Source: Bryobacteraceae bacterium CoA2 C42 (GTDB lineage: Bacteria; Acidobacteriota; Terriglobia; Bryobacterales; Bryobacteraceae). Taken from it: 52,585 nt of DNA. Below are positions 1 to 8,017 of this stretch, one piece after another (the first letter of the stretch is position 1; each line of letters starts with the position of its first letter). Made by a program: the position numbers and the translations under genes. Location: NCBI GenBank assembly GCA_019931245.1, contig JAINDL010000023.1:1-52585 (forward strand), in the 5' to 3' direction. A model generated the notes under the pieces. The model made no database searches and had not been told where the DNA came from. It worked only from the letters and a program-made list of their open reading frames with translations.

Positions 1-1
1 G

Positions 2-106
2 CGCCAGACCCTGAAGGTAGGCGGCAAGACGCTGTTCACGTGGGCCTGGCGCGGGGGGAGGTTGCGGGGCCACGCCAAGAGTATATCACTACGTATGACA
101 CAGTAG
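2..106 (+). CDS. Possible 3' end of an unidentified gene entering from the left edge
   Basis: Frame 2 is open from the window edge to a TAG at 104-106, about 34 codons rich in Gly, Arg and Lys. I do not recognise the peptide. The stretch is too short to show coding bias convincingly, and it may be unrelated sequence next to the IS256 remnant. Positions 107-190 hold AT-rich sequence with A-runs and no gene that I can see. Confidence 0.2.
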   Translation, partial: RQTLKVGGKTLFTWAWRGGRLRGHAKSISLRMTQ

Positions 107-191
107 TATTAACCGCCCTTGGTAAAAAACTGCCGCGAGTGTAAAAAAATCTGTTCAAACGTTTTTCCCTCACCATGAAAGAGAAGAAGCG

Positions 192-455
192 ATGGAAATC
201 AAGCCGGAAGTCTTGGATGAGTGGTTGAAAGGGCTGAAGACCCAGCAGGACCTGATGGGTCCGAACGGTCTGGTCTGTTGGAACGGATTTTGGAGGGGGA
301 ATTGACGCACCGTCTCGGGTCTGAGAAGAGTGATCCGGTCGGCTATGGCACCGGGAACTCGGGCACCGGCAAGACGCGGAAGACGCTGACGGTCGAGCAC
401 AGGGAGTGCGAGATCGCCGTGCCGGGAGAGCGGGAGCCCGTGTCAATATTTGAGT
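192..455 (+). pseudogene. IS256-family transposase, N-terminal fragment (frameshifted)
   Basis: An ATG at 192 opens a frame reading MEIKPEVLDEW and then LMGPNGLV, typical of the start of IS256 (Mutator-like) transposases. After a frameshift near 270 the family signature continues in another frame as LLERILEGELTHRLG, followed by a Gly/Asn/Lys-rich stretch and TVEHRECEIAVPGERE. Similarity stops near 455, so only about the first 85 residues of a roughly 400-residue protein remain. The DDE catalytic core is absent from this piece. It faces the larger remnant at about 690-1580, so the two may be halves of one element rearranged by inversion, or two separate insertions. It cannot be active. Confidence 0.75.
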
Positions 456-689
456 GTAAATTTGCTACCGAGTCCAGCGGTTGGGTTGAGGATTGCCGTT
501 ACGTGAGCGAAGGTAGCGCAACGGGGTGAAGCAACCCGCGCGGCGGCTCTGGGGCCCGAATGGCGGAGGGCGGCGCCAATCCGCCCGGCACCGCCGCCAT
601 TCCGGCGCGAAAGCGATAAACCCCGGGAGCGCGAGGGCCGAGCCCTCGCGGCAAGAAGACCTCCTTCCTTATTGGCCGGCCGCGATGAA

Positions 690-1580
690 AACCACCTTGG
701 CCGCCGATTCGCCGGCTGGGTGTGTCGTCAAACTGCAGGTAGGCCTTGTCGCTGGTCAGCCAATCTTCATGGATTTCCACCAGCAGCATCCCAATCAGCC
801 GCAGGCAGGCCCCGCGGTGCGGGAAGATACCGACGACCCGCGTGCGGCGGCGAATCTCCAGGCTCAACCGCTCAATCGGGTTGTTGGAGGAGAGCCGTGT
901 CCGGTGCGGCGGCGGGTAGTGCAGGTAGCGCAGCACATCGTCGATGCCCGCCTCGAAAATCTCCATCGCCTTGGCGAAGCGGCCCTGCAACTGGCGTATC
1001 ATCTCGGCGGCCTTCGCCTTGGTGCTCTTCTCGTCCCGCTGTACAATGACCGACTTCCCTGCCTTATCCATTTAGGGCCTCGCTGACCTCGGCCTAGCTG
1101 CATTTGCTGATGTGGACCAGCAGGTTGCGGCAGAAGTGCACCTTGCCGCGTTGCCGCTCCGCTTTGAACACTCTTCGCACCGTCGCCTTCAAGCCACCGT
1201 GCGCATCGGAAACGACCAGCCACACCCTCGCTAAGCCACTCTCTTTCAAACCCTTGAAAAACTGCGTCCAGCCCTCTTCGCTTTCCGTGGGCATCAAATG
1301 CAGACCCAGCACCTCGCGGCGGCCTTGCAGGTTCACCCCGGTGGCGATCACCACCGCCATCGACTCGACCCGCTCATCCTCCCGCACCCTTTCAGACGAA
1401 ACGTTCACTCACACGGAGCGATTCTCGCCCAAGGGTCGTTCGCAAAACCGCCGCACCTTCTCGCCCAACGACGCACACAACTGGCGCACCTAGCCCGGGG
1501 AGACGCCCGCAATGCCCAGTTCCCAAGGCAGACTTCCCAGCAGCCAGGGCGCCGAGGGCGGTTGCCGGGGCTATTGGGAG
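690..1580 (-). pseudogene. IS256-family transposase, middle and C-terminal part (broken)
   Basis: Read on the minus strand from about 1540, the translation is IS256-like. It runs ELGIAGVSPG, stop, VRQLCASLGEKVRRF, a second stop, then VNVSSERVREDERVESMAVV. The region matching the catalytic Asp segment, WLVVSDAHGGLKATV, lies near 1200. Stops at 1094 and just after, plus a frameshift near 1070, separate this from the C-terminal part, which starts near 1071 and contains NNPIERLSLEIRRRTRVVGIF and LRLIGMLLVEIHEDW. At least three lesions make it a pseudogene. The first quarter of the protein is missing here, but a fragment of that part lies at 192-455 on the other strand. Positions 1581-1841 contain nothing I can identify. 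Confidence 0.85.
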
Positions 1581-1841
1581 AGAAACCCGAAAGGTGGCCC
1601 GTTAGTCATAAAGTCCGTGGGGGCGGAATCTGCGGAAGCCGTCAGTGGAATGGATTTGAGATTAGGGTCACGCTCAGAGCGCCAGCCGACCTGGGGCCTG
1701 GTCTGGGTGGTAATGGGGCCAAGAAGGTTCCTTGGTGAACGGGAGCTTTGTCGAATCGGAGGCGATTTTCCCAGGATTCCGTGCGGCACGGTGGCGCGTT
1801 GGCCCGCGGAGGAGGCGTGGAGGTGACCGTCAAGGCTCTGC

Positions 1842-3509
1842 TTAGCGATTGCGGATGCTGAACCAGCGATGCGCCCTTCGTTGCGCGTGACGCCCGCGGA
1901 GGATATAGCGGTAGTCGCGCCAGTTGGAGGCCACCAGGTAGACGCCAAAGGTAATGGTGGCGAAGGCGGTGAGGGAGACCGAGGCGACGGCGCTGTAGTG
2001 CACCCATTCCCTGCCCGGCGTGGCGGCGAAGAAAAGGGCGGCAAACTCGCGGCCGAAGTTCATGCCGAAAAAGCCGGTGAGGACGGCGCCGGCGCCAAAG
2101 ATCATGCTCAGGACAGCGAGGCGGTTGACGGCGTCGGTGGACCGGCTCTGATTGAACTCAAGGATCGAGGCGTTCATGCTTTCGAGTTCCTCGCGGATCT
2201 CTTTGCGGAGGTCGTCGATGCGGAAAGCGCGGCACTGGAGTTCGAAGTGTTCAATCTCCTCGTCTTTATTGGCCAGTTCGCTGAAGAGCCAGTAGTTGGA
2301 GAAGTTCAGAAAGTCGCTGCGGAGGTCGGTGGCGATCTCCATGTTCTGGCGGGTGAGGGCGCCGGCCTGGAGGTCGAGGAAGATACGGCGGGAGACGAGG
2401 GCGATGTTTTCGGTGAAGTCGAGCAGGGAGGCGCGGTAGAAGCTGGCGATGACGGCCATGAGGTAGTAGCGGGTGTCGAACATCCGGTGGATGAGAGCGC
2501 CTTCGCGCGCGAGATGGTCGCCGCGGTCGGAGACGCCGAGGGTGAGGGTGACGTTCGAATAGCGGGTGAAGCCGTAGTAGGTTCCTTCGTGGGCCCAGCG
2601 GGTGTAGAGATGCTCCTCCATCCGCCGGCGCAGGAAGACGGGATCGTAGCGGAACTGCTCGCCGGCGCGGTCGACATAGAGGAAGCGGCTGAGCATCACC
2701 TGGAGTTCGTCGCTGTAGACGTAGCTTTCGCCGGTACGGTCGGGGTCGACGGCGGCGTAGGAGTAGACAATCATGCGCTCGTCGAAGATCTGTTCGAACT
2801 CACGGTTGTGGTAGTCGAAGGGGTAGAGCAGATCGCGGAGGATGCGGGTGAGCGGGGGTTGGAAGTTGATGAGTTCGCCGTGTTCGAAGCTCTCTTCGAC
2901 GAGGGTGGTCTGGCCGGTGTGGAGGCGGGAGAGATGAGGGATGCGGCCTTCGCGGCGCTGGCGGCCACTGGTGGGATAGACCTTGCGGAACATCTCGTTG
3001 ATCCAGAGGGCCTCGGCAAAGGGGAGGTTACGTTTTTCGACGCCGACCGAGAGGAGGCCGACGCCGTTAGCGAACAGGAAGAGGCGGAGATCGGTAACGG
3101 CGACCGTGATGGGGGAGCGTCCGGCGACTGAGGCGGTCCACTGCAGGCCGTCGGCGGGCAGGGGCATTTCGTAGCAGCGGACCATGGTGTCCTGCTCGGA
3201 GGCGGTGTTCCCTCCGGCCTTGACGTCGAAGAAGACGCGGCGGACGAAGGGATGGAAGAAGACCATGTCCTGGTAGGCGGGGGAGTCGAGGTCGAAGCGG
3301 TCGTAGGAGGCGCGCCGCCACGGTCCGAGATGGGCAAGCAGAGGGCGGGGCGCGGCGGCCAGGCTTTCGGCATGGACAAACTCGTCGATACCGTCGATCC
3401 AGGTGCGATTGCCCCGCCAGTATTCCGGGTGCGCCTCGGCCACGAGTTCCCGCTCGACGACGAACGGGAACAGGAAGTAGGTGTGGAGGTGGAGAACCGG
3501 CCGGGTCAT
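1842..3509 (-). CDS. Divergent CorA-type divalent-cation transporter-like membrane protein
   Basis: The product has 555 residues. The long N-terminal part (about 1-440) is rich in aromatic and charged residues and has no motif I recognise. Near the C-terminus a helix-rich region is followed by a hydrophobic segment ending in GFFGMNFG, with the GMN at residues 482-484. A short acidic loop and a second hydrophobic segment (about 505-530) follow, then a basic tail. A GMN tripeptide at the end of the first of two C-terminal transmembrane helices is the hallmark of the CorA/Mrs2 family of Mg2+/Co2+ channels. The cytosolic part is longer than in classical CorA (about 320 residues) and the two share little obvious sequence. 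It lies 36 nt downstream of tig on the same strand, so co-transcription is likely. Substrate and direction are not predictable. Confidence 0.7.
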   Translation of the reverse strand: MTRPVLHLHTYFLFPFVVERELVAEAHPEYWRGNRTWIDGIDEFVHAESLAAAPRPLLAHLGPWRRASYDRFDLDSPAYQDMVFFHPFVRRVFFDVKAGGNTASEQDTMVRCYEMPLPADGLQWTASVAGRSPITVAVTDLRLFLFANGVGLLSVGVEKRNLPFAEALWINEMFRKVYPTSGRQRREGRIPHLSRLHTGQTTLVEESFEHGELINFQPPLTRILRDLLYPFDYHNREFEQIFDERMIVYSYAAVDPDRTGESYVYSDELQVMLSRFLYVDRAGEQFRYDPVFLRRRMEEHLYTRWAHEGTYYGFTRYSNVTLTLGVSDRGDHLAREGALIHRMFDTRYYLMAVIASFYRASLLDFTENIALVSRRIFLDLQAGALTRQNMEIATDLRSDFLNFSNYWLFSELANKDEEIEHFELQCRAFRIDDLRKEIREELESMNASILEFNQSRSTDAVNRLAVLSMIFGAGAVLTGFFGMNFGREFAALFFAATPGREWVHYSAVASVSLTAFATITFGVYLVASNWRDYRYILRGRHAQRRAHRWFSIRNR

Positions 3510-3545
3510 GAGTGGGCTCGGTGGGGTGGCCGGCCGGCGACGCGG

Positions 3546-4856
3546 CTATTCGGCGGCCGGTTCGGGGGTGGTCTCGGGTTCCGGTTCGGGCGGGGGAGCC
3601 ACTTTGGTGGATTGTTCGAACAGGAAGGAGAGGACCTTTTCGGTGCGGATCTGTCCTGCGATGCGGGCGAGGATGCCGTCCTTTTCGAGGCGGCGACGCA
3701 GGGCGGCAACGGCCTCGCGCTCCTGGCGAGCGATGCGGTTGACCTCGGCATCGACCTCCTCGGAGGTGGTGTGAATGGCTTCGCGTTCGGCGATGCGTTC
3801 GAGCAGGAGCGAGGCGCGGACGTCTTTGCGGGCCTGGGGCGCCTGGCCTTCGCGGATCTTGGCCCAATCGAGGTTTAGTTTGCGCGGATCGATGCCCTGT
3901 TCGGCGAGGCTACGGAAGCGCTGTTCGAGCGTGCTATCGATCTGGCGGTCGATATAGGCCTGCGGAATGGGGAAGTCATAGAGAGCGACGAGCGCGTCGA
4001 GCATTTTTTCGCGGGCCTTGCCCTGCGCCTCGCGCTCACGCTCGGCGAGCAGGGAGCGCTGGATGGCCTGTTTTAGCTCATCGATGCTCTTGAAGTCGCC
4101 GAGATCCTGGGCGAACTCGTCGTTGAGTTCCGGCAGTTCCTTGCGGCGGACGGTGGTGAGTTTGACGCGGAAGTTCACGATTTTGCCGGCGAGATGGTCG
4201 GCACCGTAGTCTTCCGGGTAGGTGACTGCGATCTGTTTTTCGTCACCGGGTTCCATGCCCACGACGTTTTCGTTGAAGGCGGGGAGAGTGGCTTCGTCAC
4301 CGAGGGCGAGGGCGACCTCTTTTTCGTTGACGGGGTTGTCAACGCCGCTGAGACTTTCGAGTTCGACGAGGACGTTATCGCCGCTGGCGGCGGGGCGGGG
4401 ATCTTCGTTGACGAACTCGGCTTTTTGTTGCTGGAGCGCGAGGAGACGCTCTTCGACCTGGCTGTCTTCGACCACGGGCTGGAGGTAAGGGACGGTGAGA
4501 CCGCGGTAGTTGTCTTCGAGTTCGAACTGGGGGGCGACTTCAAACTGGGCTTTGAACCAGAGGGGTTCGTTGGGTTCCCACTTGAGATCGACGACGTTGG
4601 GCTGGCTCGCGACGTCGAGTTTTTCGGCCTGGGCGTGCTCGTGGAAAGCCTTCGGGATAACAGCTTCCATGACATCCTGCCGGATTTCGTTCTGGAACCG
4701 CTGGCGGATGAGAGAGGCCGGCACCTTGCCGGGGCGGAAACCGGGGAGTTGGACCTTGGCGCGGATCTTTTCAACCGCCCTATCCGTTTCGTCCGCAAGG
4801 GTAAGCAAAGGGACGGTCAATTCAACTTCGTGCTTGCAACCTTCGAGTAAAGCCAT
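3546..4856 (-). CDS. tig: Trigger factor (ribosome-associated chaperone/peptidyl-prolyl isomerase)
   Basis: At 436 residues it matches the usual trigger factor length. The ribosome-docking signature GFRPGKVP sits at residues 39-46, where it contacts protein L23 near the exit tunnel. A central FKBP-type PPIase region and a helical C-terminal substrate-cradling domain rich in Arg/Glu heptads follow. The last 15 residues are a Pro/Glu-rich acidic tail. The ATG at 4856 is preceded by AAGGA at suitable distance. The gene lies 12 nt downstream of the AHCY-like gene. In many bacteria tig precedes clpP-clpX, but here it is followed by a CorA-like gene, so the neighbourhood is atypical. Confidence 0.96.
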   Translation of the reverse strand: MALLEGCKHEVELTVPLLTLADETDRAVEKIRAKVQLPGFRPGKVPASLIRQRFQNEIRQDVMEAVIPKAFHEHAQAEKLDVASQPNVVDLKWEPNEPLWFKAQFEVAPQFELEDNYRGLTVPYLQPVVEDSQVEERLLALQQQKAEFVNEDPRPAASGDNVLVELESLSGVDNPVNEKEVALALGDEATLPAFNENVVGMEPGDEKQIAVTYPEDYGADHLAGKIVNFRVKLTTVRRKELPELNDEFAQDLGDFKSIDELKQAIQRSLLAEREREAQGKAREKMLDALVALYDFPIPQAYIDRQIDSTLEQRFRSLAEQGIDPRKLNLDWAKIREGQAPQARKDVRASLLLERIAEREAIHTTSEEVDAEVNRIARQEREAVAALRRRLEKDGILARIAGQIRTEKVLSFLFEQSTKVAPPPEPEPETTPEPAAE

Positions 4857-4868
4857 GGAATCCTTATC

Positions 4869-6056
4869 TTAATTTGCTTCCGGACCGGTCGCCAAGTAGG
4901 CTTCCTGTTCCGGCGTGAGGCGGTCGATTTTCAGCCCGAGCGCGTCCAGTTTGAGGCGGGCGACCTGCCGGTCGATCTCCTCGGGCACGGGGTGGATGCG
5001 ATGCGGCATCTGCGCGGCATTCTTAATAAGATGTTCGAGGGAAAGGGCGTGCATCGCCATGGTAATGTCGCGCACCGCGGTGGGCTGTCCGGTGGCGGCG
5101 TTGATGGGTTGGCCTTCGGCGAGCACCTGGATGCGGCGACCGTCGCGCAACACATACTCTTCGACGGACTCGCGGATGGTGCGGTGGCTCGAGGCGATGC
5201 GTTCGAGGGCCCCGAGATCGATTTCGGCGGTGGAGTGGCCGGCGTTGGCCAGAATGGCGCCGCTCTTGAGGCGGTCGAAATGATCGCGGCCGATGACGTT
5301 TTTGCTGCCGGTGGCGGTGATGAAGAGATCGCCGAAGGAAGCGGCTTCGGCCATGGACATGACGCGGTTGCCGTCCATGAGGGCTTCGAGGGCGCGGGTG
5401 GGGTCGATCTCGGTGACGATGACGGAGGCGCCCATGCCGCGGGCGCGGGAGGCGATGCCGCGGCCGCACCAGCGGTAGCCGGCGATCACGATGGTGATGC
5501 CGCTCAAAAAGAGATTGGTACAGCGGAGAATGCCATCGAGCACGGACTGGCCCACGCCGTAGCGATGGTCAAACAAACGGGTGGTCAAGGCCTGGTCAGT
5601 CGAGATGACGGGAAAGGGATAGGTCCGGACGGAGGCCCATTCGACGGTAGCCCCGCGCAGTGCGGGGAGTTCGCCGTTGAGCAGCCGGCCACCCTGCTCG
5701 AGCACCCAATGGGGCTCGTCGCCGAGGGCGGCGATGGCAGGCAGGTGGGCAATCCCGTAGTCCCGGCTGAGGCAGGCGGCCAGATCGGGAGCTTTGGGAC
5801 TCTCCTCGGGGGCGTTGGCGGAGACTTGAGCGCCACCATCGCGGAGGGTGATGAGGAGATTGGCGGTCTCCGGGGTGAGTGGGAAGCCGGCGAGGACGCG
5901 ATAGCCCTCAAGCGGCTGCGACTTGATGAACCTTTTGCGGACGGCCTGGAGGACGGGCATCGACTGCAAAACCCATTCGATGCGCCGTCTTCCCGGCTCG
6001 GCCAGGCCGAGATCCAGGATGTCGGGGTCGACAATCGGATCCGCGTTCATGGCCAT
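4869..6056 (-). CDS. Adenosylhomocysteinase-like protein with degenerate active site
   Basis: The product has 395 residues and is collinear with the short archaeal/Thermotoga-type S-adenosylhomocysteine hydrolases. Matching parts include RYGVGQSVLDGILRCTN, the Rossmann segment near residues 188-215, LANAGHSTAEID and a C-terminal MKLD-type region. By alignment from memory, key positions differ. Pro59 replaces the substrate-binding His of the H-x-T region. Gln121 lies where the catalytic Asp is expected. Thr159 replaces the catalytic Lys, His164 replaces an Asn, and Gln324 replaces a late active-site His. The EETTTG motif reads VEWASV, with about ten residues missing after it. In the NAD loop GxGxxG the second Gly is Arg195 (codon CGC at 5474-5472; one base from GGC). 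Asp163 and His274 are kept. The frame is intact, so this is probably an expressed paralogue rather than a pseudogene. Its place between metK and tig suggests a SAM-related role, but hydrolase activity is doubtful. Confidence 0.85.
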   Translation of the reverse strand: MAMNADPIVDPDILDLGLAEPGRRRIEWVLQSMPVLQAVRKRFIKSQPLEGYRVLAGFPLTPETANLLITLRDGGAQVSANAPEESPKAPDLAACLSRDYGIAHLPAIAALGDEPHWVLEQGGRLLNGELPALRGATVEWASVRTYPFPVISTDQALTTRLFDHRYGVGQSVLDGILRCTNLFLSGITIVIAGYRWCGRGIASRARGMGASVIVTEIDPTRALEALMDGNRVMSMAEAASFGDLFITATGSKNVIGRDHFDRLKSGAILANAGHSTAEIDLGALERIASSHRTIRESVEEYVLRDGRRIQVLAEGQPINAATGQPTAVRDITMAMHALSLEHLIKNAAQMPHRIHPVPEEIDRQVARLKLDALGLKIDRLTPEQEAYLATGPEAN

Positions 6057-6080
6057 GGTTTATCTCAGACCGACAGCAAC

Positions 6081-7232
6081 CTAGTTGGAGAGCCCGGCAT
6101 CGGCGCGCAACGCGGCGGCCTTTGCCGTAGACTCCCAGGGGAACTCGTTCCGGCCAAAGTGACCGAAGGCGGCCGTGGCGCGGTAGATAGGCCGGCGCAG
6201 ATCGAGGTGTTCGATCATGCCTTTGGGGGTGAGCGGGAAGTGGGCGCGGATGAGCGCGACCAGCTTCTCTTCATCGAGCACGCCGGTGCCGAAGGTGTTG
6301 ACGTTAACCGAAACCGGTTCCGCCACGCCAATGGCGTAGGCCAACTGCACCTCGGCGCGCGTGGCCAAGCCGGCGGCCACCAGGTTCTTGGCGACGTAGC
6401 GGGCCATGTAGCAGGCCGAACGGTCGACCTTCGTCGGATCCTTGCCCGAGAAGGCGCCGCCGCCGTGCCGGCCCATGCCGCCGTAGGTATCGACGATGAT
6501 TTTGCGGCCGGTGAGACCGGTGTCGCCGTGCGGTCCGCCGATGACGAAGCGCCCGGTGGGGTTGATGTGGAACTTGGTGGCGGAGTCGATCATGCCGGCC
6601 GGGATGACGGGGTCGATGATCTTGGCCTTGACTTCCTTGCGCAGCTCTTCGGTGCTGATGTTGTCGTCGTGCTGCGTGGAAACCACGACAGCGTCGACGC
6701 GGGTGGGTACGCCGTTAACGTATTCGACGGAAACCTGGCTCTTGCCGTCCGGCCGCAGCCAGGGCAGTTCGCCGGAGTTGCGGGATTCGCTGAGGCGGCG
6801 GGCGAGCTTATGCGACAACACGATGGGTAGCGGCATCAGCTCTTCGGTTTCCGTGCAGGCGTAACCGAACATGAGGCCCTGGTCGCCGGCGCCGCCGGTG
6901 TCGACACCCATGGCGATGTCGGGGCTCTGCGTCTGGATCACGTTCAACACGCCGCAGGTCTTGGCATCAAAGCCCATGGCGGAGTCGGTAAATCCGATAT
7001 CGGCGATGACCTTGCGGGCGAGCGTGGGGACGTCGATGATCGACTTGGTGGTGATTTCGCCCGCCACGAGGCAGATGCCGGTGGTGACCAAGACTTCGCA
7101 AGCCACGCGGCTAGTCGGATCGCCTGCCAGAACTGCGTCAAGAACGGCGTCGGAAATCTGATCGGCCATCTTGTCGGGATGCCCTTCCGTTACCGACTCG
7201 GAAGTGAAAATATGACGGATACCATCTGCCAC
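6081..7232 (-). CDS. metK: S-adenosylmethionine synthase
   Basis: It makes SAM from methionine and ATP. Family motifs are intact: [11 protein letters not shown] near the N-terminus, [25 protein letters not shown] with the following tyrosine-glycine segment, and [17 protein letters not shown]. The length of about 383 residues fits the family. Start choice: the frame stays open up to a TTG at 7250, but that TTG overlaps a TTGGAGG sequence that is better read as the Shine-Dalgarno site for the GTG at 7232-7230. This gives a protein beginning [13 protein letters not shown], like other MetK. It lies downstream of the cupin gene and 24 nt upstream of the AHCY-like gene. A small hairpin (TTGGTG/CACCAA) lies in the 5' gap, but I see no recognised SAM riboswitch. 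Confidence 0.95.
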   Translation of the reverse strand: MADGIRHIFTSESVTEGHPDKMADQISDAVLDAVLAGDPTSRVACEVLVTTGICLVAGEITTKSIIDVPTLARKVIADIGFTDSAMGFDAKTCGVLNVIQTQSPDIAMGVDTGGAGDQGLMFGYACTETEELMPLPIVLSHKLARRLSESRNSGELPWLRPDGKSQVSVEYVNGVPTRVDAVVVSTQHDDNISTEELRKEVKAKIIDPVIPAGMIDSATKFHINPTGRFVIGGPHGDTGLTGRKIIVDTYGGMGRHGGGAFSGKDPTKVDRSACYMARYVAKNLVAAGLATRAEVQLAYAIGVAEPVSVNVNTFGTGVLDEEKLVALIRAHFPLTPKGMIEHLDLRRPIYRATAAFGHFGRNEFPWESTAKAAALRADAGLSN

Positions 7233-7303
7233 GAAAAAGCCAGCCTCCAAAGCTGATTAGTTAATCTTGGTGGAAACACCAATCTTTGAATTTAACACAG
7301 CCC

Positions 7304-7669
7304 TTACGGTTCATCGCGATGAACCGTTTCCGGCGCAAAGGCGGGCAGGCAGACGGCGACGTACTCGGCGCCCTCTTCGCCCGGGGTGCTGTAGCGAATC
7401 CATTCCCCGGCCCTGGTGAGAATCGCCTGACCAGCGGAGACCAGTAGCTGTCCGCCCTCGAAATCCACCTGCACGGCGCCGCGCAGCACGACCGTGTATT
7501 CGTCAAATTCCGGACGCTGCCCCGGCTCAACCCAGCCGCCGGGCGAGCGCATATGCGCGATGCTGATGCCGGTTGAGCCGGTATTGACGCGGCCGACGTA
7601 TTCATCGATGAGTTTGGGCTTGTTGCCGGCGGGGGTGATGCGGGTGGGGGTGGGGATGAGTTGGGGCAT
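7304..7669 (-). CDS. Cupin-domain protein
   Basis: This is a 121-residue single-domain protein. The central part reads EFDEYTVVLRGAVQVDF and then GGQLLVSAGQAIL, a typical cupin beta-barrel with the conserved Gly positions. It contains few of the His metal ligands seen in dioxygenase cupins: Glu/Tyr replace the usual H-x-H, so metal binding is uncertain. The start at ATG 7669 lies 4 nt after the stop of the zinc-ribbon gene, so translational coupling is likely. It is followed by metK on the same strand. The specific role is unknown; a small-molecule binding or isomerase function would fit the fold. Confidence 0.75.
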   Translation of the reverse strand: MPQLIPTPTRITPAGNKPKLIDEYVGRVNTGSTGISIAHMRSPGGWVEPGQRPEFDEYTVVLRGAVQVDFEGGQLLVSAGQAILTRAGEWIRYSTPGEEGAEYVAVCLPAFAPETVHRDEP

Positions 7670-7673
7670 GGGA

Positions 7674-7952
7674 TTAATCGGGGAGAAAGGACATGGTTTT
7701 GATCCCGGAGACCTCAAACGTCTTGCGGCAGCGAGGGTTGGCACAGCGGACCTTATCATCAAGCAGAACCAGGTAGCTCTGGGACTTGGCGAAGCGGGCG
7801 CGATCCCTTTCGTCGGCGCCGGGGGGCAGCCGGTCCCGTTTTCGGCGCAACAGGTAGCGCAGTTCGTAGGAAGCGCTGAGGCGGCAGAAGGGACAGTGCA
7901 GCTGGGCGGGCCGGGTGGTGTTGCTTTCGAGGAAATACTGGCGTTCTTCCAT
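7674..7952 (-). CDS. Small zinc-ribbon protein of unknown function
   Basis: This 92-residue protein has two cysteine pairs, CPFC near residue 20 and CANPRC near residue 70. The spacing is compatible with one structural zinc site. The middle is strongly basic (RRKRDRLPPGADERDR), which could suit nucleic acid contact. It is the first gene of the minus-strand cluster and is divergent from sbcD across about 65 bp. I do not recognise a named family. Confidence 0.6.
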   Translation of the reverse strand: MEERQYFLESNTTRPAQLHCPFCRLSASYELRYLLRRKRDRLPPGADERDRARFAKSQSYLVLLDDKVRCANPRCRKTFEVSGIKTMSFLPD

Positions 7953-7972
7953 GGTTCGGCTTTTTGGGGGGC

Positions 7973-8001
7973 GGCCTTTGCCAGCGTAGGGCCTTTGCCA
8001 G
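7973..8001. promoter_or_regulatory. 12-bp tandem direct repeat in the divergent sbcD promoter region
   Basis: GGCCTTTGCCAG occurs at 7973-7984 and again at 7990-8001, a spacing of 17 nt from start to start. Each copy also contains the partial dyad GGC/GCC. The repeat lies between the divergently transcribed zinc-ribbon gene and sbcD, immediately upstream of the sbcD start. It could be a tandem regulator-binding site; nothing in the sequence identifies the regulator. Confidence 0.35.
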
Positions 8002-8017
8002 TTACTCTAACAAGTTG

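Noticed and set aside
7232-7250. TTG at 7250 as metK start
   Set aside because: The TTG is part of a TTGGAGG ribosome site placed correctly for the GTG at 7232, and the extra six residues are not in the family.
7251-7303. SAM riboswitch before metK
   Set aside because: Only a 6-bp hairpin is present in 50 nt; no SAM-I, II, III or IV core is recognisable.
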